Part shown: positions 6,069-9,138 of the stretch, piece by piece
How positions within the stretch are numbered: position 1 is the first letter of the stretch
Layout of the letters: each line of letters begins with the position of its first letter
From: Flavobacteriaceae bacterium
GTDB lineage: Bacteria; Bacteroidota; Bacteroidia; Flavobacteriales; Flavobacteriaceae
Assembly: GCA_018623955.1 (NCBI GenBank)
Contig: JAAZUX010000020.1
Coordinates: 1-9,138 of the forward strand
Direction: 5' to 3'
Length of the DNA: 9,138 bases
Program-made: the position numbers and the translations under genes
The notes under the pieces: generated by a model
The model's input: only the letters and a program-made list of their open reading frames with translations
What the model was told of the DNA's origin: nothing
Database searches by the model: none

Positions 6069-7099
6069 TTTTCGTTGAACAAATTTAGACGTTGTACCCA
6101 TTTGGTTTTGGTTTCAAAAAGAAACATCTCCAACAAAATTAATAGGAATCCTGCAAAAAGAAAAGCTTGAAACTGGTCTTTGTAACTCACAAATTTTTTG
6201 GCCTCAAATTCCTTTTTATCCATATTTTTTAAAGTTTCTGCCACAAAATCCACCACTGCTTGGGTATCGTTTCCATCCACATATTCCCCATCTGCTGCTT
6301 CGGCTATCTCTTGGAGTATTACAGGATTTCTTTTGGTGATCACGGTCTCCCCTTTCATGTCTTTCTTGTAGGACTCTACCACCCCATTGCGTTTGATGGG
6401 AATGGGAGCCCCTTCGTCGGTACCTACACCAAAAGTAAAAATTCGGATCCCCATATTCGCAGCTCTTTGGGCGGCAGAGGCCCCTTCTTCGGAATGATCT
6501 TCTCCGTCTGAAATCAAAAAGACCACCCTGTTGGTTTGATCCTCATCGTCGAAATAAGTTCCAGAGAGGTCCAAGGCAGCATCCAGCGCTGTTCCTTGCG
6601 ATGAAAGCATATTGGTGTTGAGGGCTTGCAAAAACATTTTGGCAGCTCCATAATCGGTGGTAATGGGTAACTGTGGAATGGCTTGGGCGGCATAGGCAAT
6701 GATGCCAATTCTGTCACTGGCCAGTTGATTGATGATGGCTGATACTAATCGTTTGGATTTTTCCAATCGGTTGGGGGCAATGTCTTCCGCCAGCATACTT
6801 TTGGATACATCGATGGCAAAAACAATGTCTACTCCCTCCCTTTTTACAGTCTCCAGTTGGGTTCCAATTTTGGGATTCACCAGACCCAGGATCAAAAAAG
6901 AAATTCCAAGTGAAAGCATTAATAATTTCAAAGCAGGTTTGAACTTTGAACGGTGGGGACTTAACTTTTCCATCAAGACCAAATTCGCAAATCGGTTTTG
7001 AGCACTACGTTTCCAACCCATCACCAAAAAATAGGCTACCCAGAGCAAGGGTAATATGCCCAAACCATAAAAGTAAAAAGGTGCGTCCAGTTGATACAT
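6065..7099 (-). CDS. batB: BatB: membrane-anchored VWA domain protein
   Basis: This is a VWA protein of 344 residues. Membrane helices lie at about 8-27 and 57-76 (LKLLMLSLGISFLILGLV). They are separated by a basic loop (KRSAQNRF..., cytoplasmic by the positive-inside rule). The VWA domain (about 90-290) is therefore in the periplasm, and a third helix (about 310-328) returns the C-terminus to the cytoplasm. The metal-ion-dependent adhesion site is intact: DVSKS (Asp97, Ser99, Ser101), Thr170 in QGTALD and Asp198 in ISDGED. The family works with MoxR ATPases in Bat complexes. Start ATG 7097-7099 is one base after the batA stop (TGATATG); its own stop overlaps batC. Assignment as BatB rather than BatA rests on gene order and on the shorter BatA-like sequence preceding it. 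Confidence 0.93.
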   Translation of the reverse strand: MYQLDAPFYFYGLGILPLLWVAYFLVMGWKRSAQNRFANLVLMEKLSPHRSKFKPALKLLMLSLGISFLILGLVNPKIGTQLETVKREGVDIVFAIDVSKSMLAEDIAPNRLEKSKRLVSAIINQLASDRIGIIAYAAQAIPQLPITTDYGAAKMFLQALNTNMLSSQGTALDAALDLSGTYFDDEDQTNRVVFLISDGEDHSEEGASAAQRAANMGIRIFTFGVGTDEGAPIPIKRNGVVESYKKDMKGETVITKRNPVILQEIAEAADGEYVDGNDTQAVVDFVAETLKNMDKKEFEAKKFVSYKDQFQAFLFAGFLLILLEMFLFETKTKWVQRLNLFNEK

Positions 7100-7100
7100 A

Positions 7101-8105
7101 TCAAATAAAACTTCTAAAAAGGGTGTTTCTCATCAACCATTCTATAAACAGCAAAGTCAGTGCCAACAATATCAAAGGCCTGAATTTTTCGTCATAATTA
7201 TAATACTTGAATTCCTCAATTTCGGTTTTTTCCAGTTTGTTGATTTCATCATAAATCTCCTCCAGTTTTTTGTTATCCGTTGCACGGAAATACAATCCTC
7301 CGGTATTTTTAGCAATGTTCTTCAGCAATTCCTCATCAATTTCTACTTTGGTCATTCCGTATTGAAATTTCCCATTGGGTAACAGTCCCACGGGTGCTCT
7401 TGCGGTTCCGTTACTTCCCAAACCTATGGTATAAGTTTTTATTTCGTATTCTACGGCCAATTCACTGGCGATTTTTGGATCGATAAAGCCGGAGTTATTC
7501 ACCCCATCGGTCAATAAGATGATGACCTTACTTTTGGCACGGCTGTCTTTAAGTCGGTTGACTGCAGTGGCCAGTCCCATTCCTATGGCGGTTCCGTCAT
7601 CGATCAAGCCCTCAAACTGAATTTTACTCAGTGCATTTTTGACGATGGCACGGTCACTGGTAATGGGGGTTTTAGTATAACTTTCCCCCGCGTAAATCAC
7701 TAATCCTATACGGTCGCTCACCCGGTCATCAACAAAAGATGCTGCTACCCTTTTGAGAGCAGTCAAACGATTGGGCTTTAAATCCTGAGCCAACATACTC
7801 GAGGAAATATCAATGGCCATTACGATGTCAATCCCTTTGTTGGTCTTGGTTCGGGTAGAGACATCCATGGTTTGGGGACGGGCCAAAGCCATAACAATCA
7901 GCACAAGGGACAAAATTCTCAAAACGAACAACAGCGGTTGCAATCGGGACAAAAAACTGGACTTGGATCGAAAGCCCTCTAGGGAAGAAATTTTTAAAAC
8001 TGCTTGTGACTTTTTTCGGGTAAAGACATGCCATCCCACTACCAAAGGAATCATAGTAAGCAACCAAAGGTAATCGGGATTCGCAAAATAAATGCCTTCA
8101 AACAT
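7101..8105 (-). CDS. batA: BatA: membrane-anchored VWA domain protein
   Basis: This is the first of two tandem VWA proteins, 334 residues. The N-terminal BatA-type segment (FANPDYLWLLTMIPLVVGWH) forms helix 1 at about 11-28. A basic loop (TRKKSQAVLK...) and helix 2 (about 56-76, ending ALARPQTMD) follow. The VWA domain at about 90-290 has a complete MIDAS: DISSS (Asp99, Ser101, Ser103), Thr172 in DDGTAIG and Asp200 in LTDGVNN. A last helix spans about 308-326. The VWA domain is predicted periplasmic, and the basic C-terminus cytoplasmic. Start ATG 8103-8105 lies three bases after the stop of the upstream DUF4381-like gene, and batB follows after one base. BatA and BatB share the ALARP/LVNPK region, MIDAS and TDG/SDG blocks, which fits an old duplication. 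Likely acts in a Bat/MoxR envelope complex. Confidence 0.94.
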   Translation of the reverse strand: MFEGIYFANPDYLWLLTMIPLVVGWHVFTRKKSQAVLKISSLEGFRSKSSFLSRLQPLLFVLRILSLVLIVMALARPQTMDVSTRTKTNKGIDIVMAIDISSSMLAQDLKPNRLTALKRVAASFVDDRVSDRIGLVIYAGESYTKTPITSDRAIVKNALSKIQFEGLIDDGTAIGMGLATAVNRLKDSRAKSKVIILLTDGVNNSGFIDPKIASELAVEYEIKTYTIGLGSNGTARAPVGLLPNGKFQYGMTKVEIDEELLKNIAKNTGGLYFRATDNKKLEEIYDEINKLEKTEIEEFKYYNYDEKFRPLILLALTLLFIEWLMRNTLFRSFI

Positions 8106-8108
8106 CGC

Positions 8109-9138
8109 TTATAATTCTTTTATCAATTCAAAACTGTCCATGACCCTTTTCTCTATGTCTTCACCATAGCGGTCATCCTTTTCGTAAAGCAAGGTCATGT
8201 TGATCCCCCCCTGTTCAAAATCAAACACATGAGTGGTATAGTTACAACGAACTCTTTTATTTTTTCCTTTTTTTGGATAATCAAGGGTGCCAAAAATTTT
8301 AAGTGCTGGCAGGCCCGATAAGGTAGTGATTGCCTCGTCTTTGATCAGAATATTGACCGCCCCTCTGGATTGAAAATCGTTGATGATTTCATTGATCAAT
8401 TCCTGAACTTTTTCTTTTTGTTGGGCCTCCTTGTCTTCTTTTGAGGGAACCTCTTCACCTTCTTGTTTAGGTGGTTTTTGCGTAAATACCAAATCGATGA
8501 AGAAAGAGGCGTCATAGTCACCGGAGGAAAAACGCAAAGCACCTCCTTTTTCTGTTTTTACCCTTCTCAAAACTTCGGGTGTGGAAATTTTTACGGGAGG
8601 AGTTCCGTATTGACTGGTGATCCACTCCTTGTTTTTTAATTTAATGGTAGGGTAACCCATCAGCGTGTCTCTTACCGGATAATAACCATAAATTGATATG
8701 GCTGCACCCAAACTTAATATCACCAAAACCCCAAAGGAGGCCAAACTCCACTGCAGTTGTTTTTTTCTTCTTTTTTTGGCCAATAAAAGGCGGTATTCCT
8801 CTCTTTCTCTGATCTCCTCGGGAGTGGGTTCTGGTAGGGCTTCTTTGGTTTCTATCACTACACCTTCCACCAATTCCCTGTCTTTGGAGGTAGTGCCAAA
8901 CTCTGGGGTAGATCGTGCAAACTTGACCAAGTCAGCAGTCTGTAAAACCGTTTTGAGATTCTTGATTGTTTGCCTTTCCAACTCCAACTGCCCCGATTGT
9001 TTTAAGGCTTCTAATTTTAGCAACAACTCATTGGTGGTACTCTCTAGGGCTGAGATTTTGGCCTCTTCCTCCAGATAGCGCCTCACCACATCAGTGAGTC
9101 TCGAATAATACTGTTTGTATTCCTCCTGTAAGGAGGGC
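8109..9138 (-). CDS. DUF4381/BatX-like single-pass membrane protein (5' end outside window)
   Basis: The - strand frame is open to the right edge, giving 342 visible residues. A GTG at 9087-9089 sits inside the conserved helix LTDVVRRYLEEEAKISALES, so it is not the start and the gene is truncated by the window. The visible order is: a cytoplasmic helical module at about 7-80 (YYSRLTDVVRRYLEEE, ALESTTNELL, ADLVKFARSTP); an acidic linker; a basic cluster (AKKRRKKQ); a transmembrane helix at about 130-152; and a C-terminal domain of about 190 residues, predicted outside, interrupted near its middle by a charged, helix-prone stretch (KQEGEEVPSKEDKEAQQKEK). The first module resembles the cytoplasmic part of DUF4381-type proteins usually found beside bat genes. 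I do not recognise the C-terminal domain. The stop is three bases before batA, so it is co-transcribed. Confidence 0.78.
   Translation of the reverse strand, partial: PSLQEEYKQYYSRLTDVVRRYLEEEAKISALESTTNELLLKLEALKQSGQLELERQTIKNLKTVLQTADLVKFARSTPEFGTTSKDRELVEGVVIETKEALPEPTPEEIREREEYRLLLAKKRRKKQLQWSLASFGVLVILSLGAAISIYGYYPVRDTLMGYPTIKLKNKEWITSQYGTPPVKISTPEVLRRVKTEKGGALRFSSGDYDASFFIDLVFTQKPPKQEGEEVPSKEDKEAQQKEKVQELINEIINDFQSRGAVNILIKDEAITTLSGLPALKIFGTLDYPKKGKNKRVRCNYTTHVFDFEQGGINMTLLYEKDDRYGEDIEKRVMDSFELIKEL

Noticed and set aside
6069..6101. ATG 6101 as the start of batC, adding 11 residues.
   Set aside because: It would overlap batB by 37 bp and spoil the signal peptide. ATG 6068 gives a clean signal peptide and the ATGA coupling seen again at batD/batE.
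8698..9078. A 126-codon + strand open frame opposite the DUF4381-like gene.
   Set aside because: It lies opposite a well-patterned coding frame, is Ser/Leu-rich as antisense frames often are, and has no family signature.
9087..9089. GTG as the start of the DUF4381-like gene, giving 326 residues.
   Set aside because: It falls within a continuous helix (YYSRLTDVVRRYLEEE) and the frame is open to the window edge, so the gene is truncated by the window.

Overview
The window looks like chromosomal DNA from a member of the Bacteroidota, most likely a flavobacterium (Flavobacteriaceae-like). The evidence is a complete Bacteroidetes-type bat (aerotolerance) gene cluster, the style of the PheS sequence, moderate-to-low G+C judged by eye, weak ribosome binding sites, and a TAnnTTTG-type promoter element close to a start codon. 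I see no insertion sequences, tRNA or rRNA genes, CRISPR arrays or phage genes. Coding density is very high. No gap exceeds about 20 bases, so there is no gene-free stretch over 300 bases to describe.

Layout. (1) Positions 1-735, + strand: the 3' part of gpsA (NAD(P)-dependent glycerol-3-phosphate dehydrogenase), cut by the left edge. (2) Positions 732-1748, - strand: complete pheS, convergent with gpsA; the two stop codons overlap in TTAA. (3) Positions 1766-about 2194, - strand: a small soluble protein of unknown function upstream of pheS. (4) About 2203-2712, + strand: a CvpA-family membrane protein, divergent from gene 3 and convergent with batE (8 bp overlap). (5) Positions 2705-9138, - strand: a tightly packed cluster. 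In transcription order it holds a partial DUF4381-like single-pass membrane protein (cut by the right edge), batA, batB, batC, batD and batE. Junction spacings are +3, +1, -4, +11 and -4 bp, so it is almost certainly one transcript whose promoter lies to the right of the window. moxR and a DUF58 gene are expected there but not seen.

How the genes work together. BatA and BatB are membrane-anchored von Willebrand A (VWA) proteins with intact MIDAS residues. BatC is an exported TPR protein with an extreme low-complexity charged tail. BatD is an exported protein with Ig-like domains, a single C-terminal membrane anchor and a cytoplasmic tail. BatE carries TPRs, two membrane helices and a C-terminal SH3b-like domain. 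By the positive-inside rule, the VWA, TPR, Ig-like and SH3b parts all face the periplasm. The picture is an inner-membrane complex working on the envelope and probably driven by a MoxR AAA+ ATPase. Its biochemical role is not settled in the literature known to me.

Most of the window is recognisable conserved flavobacterial chromosome. I do not see a wholly new system. The items most worth a second look are: a helical cytoplasmic module apparently shared by BatD and the DUF4381-like protein; the eight-residue-alphabet tail of BatC; the uncharacterised extracytoplasmic domain of the DUF4381-like protein; and the compact divergent start region between the unknown gene and cvpA.
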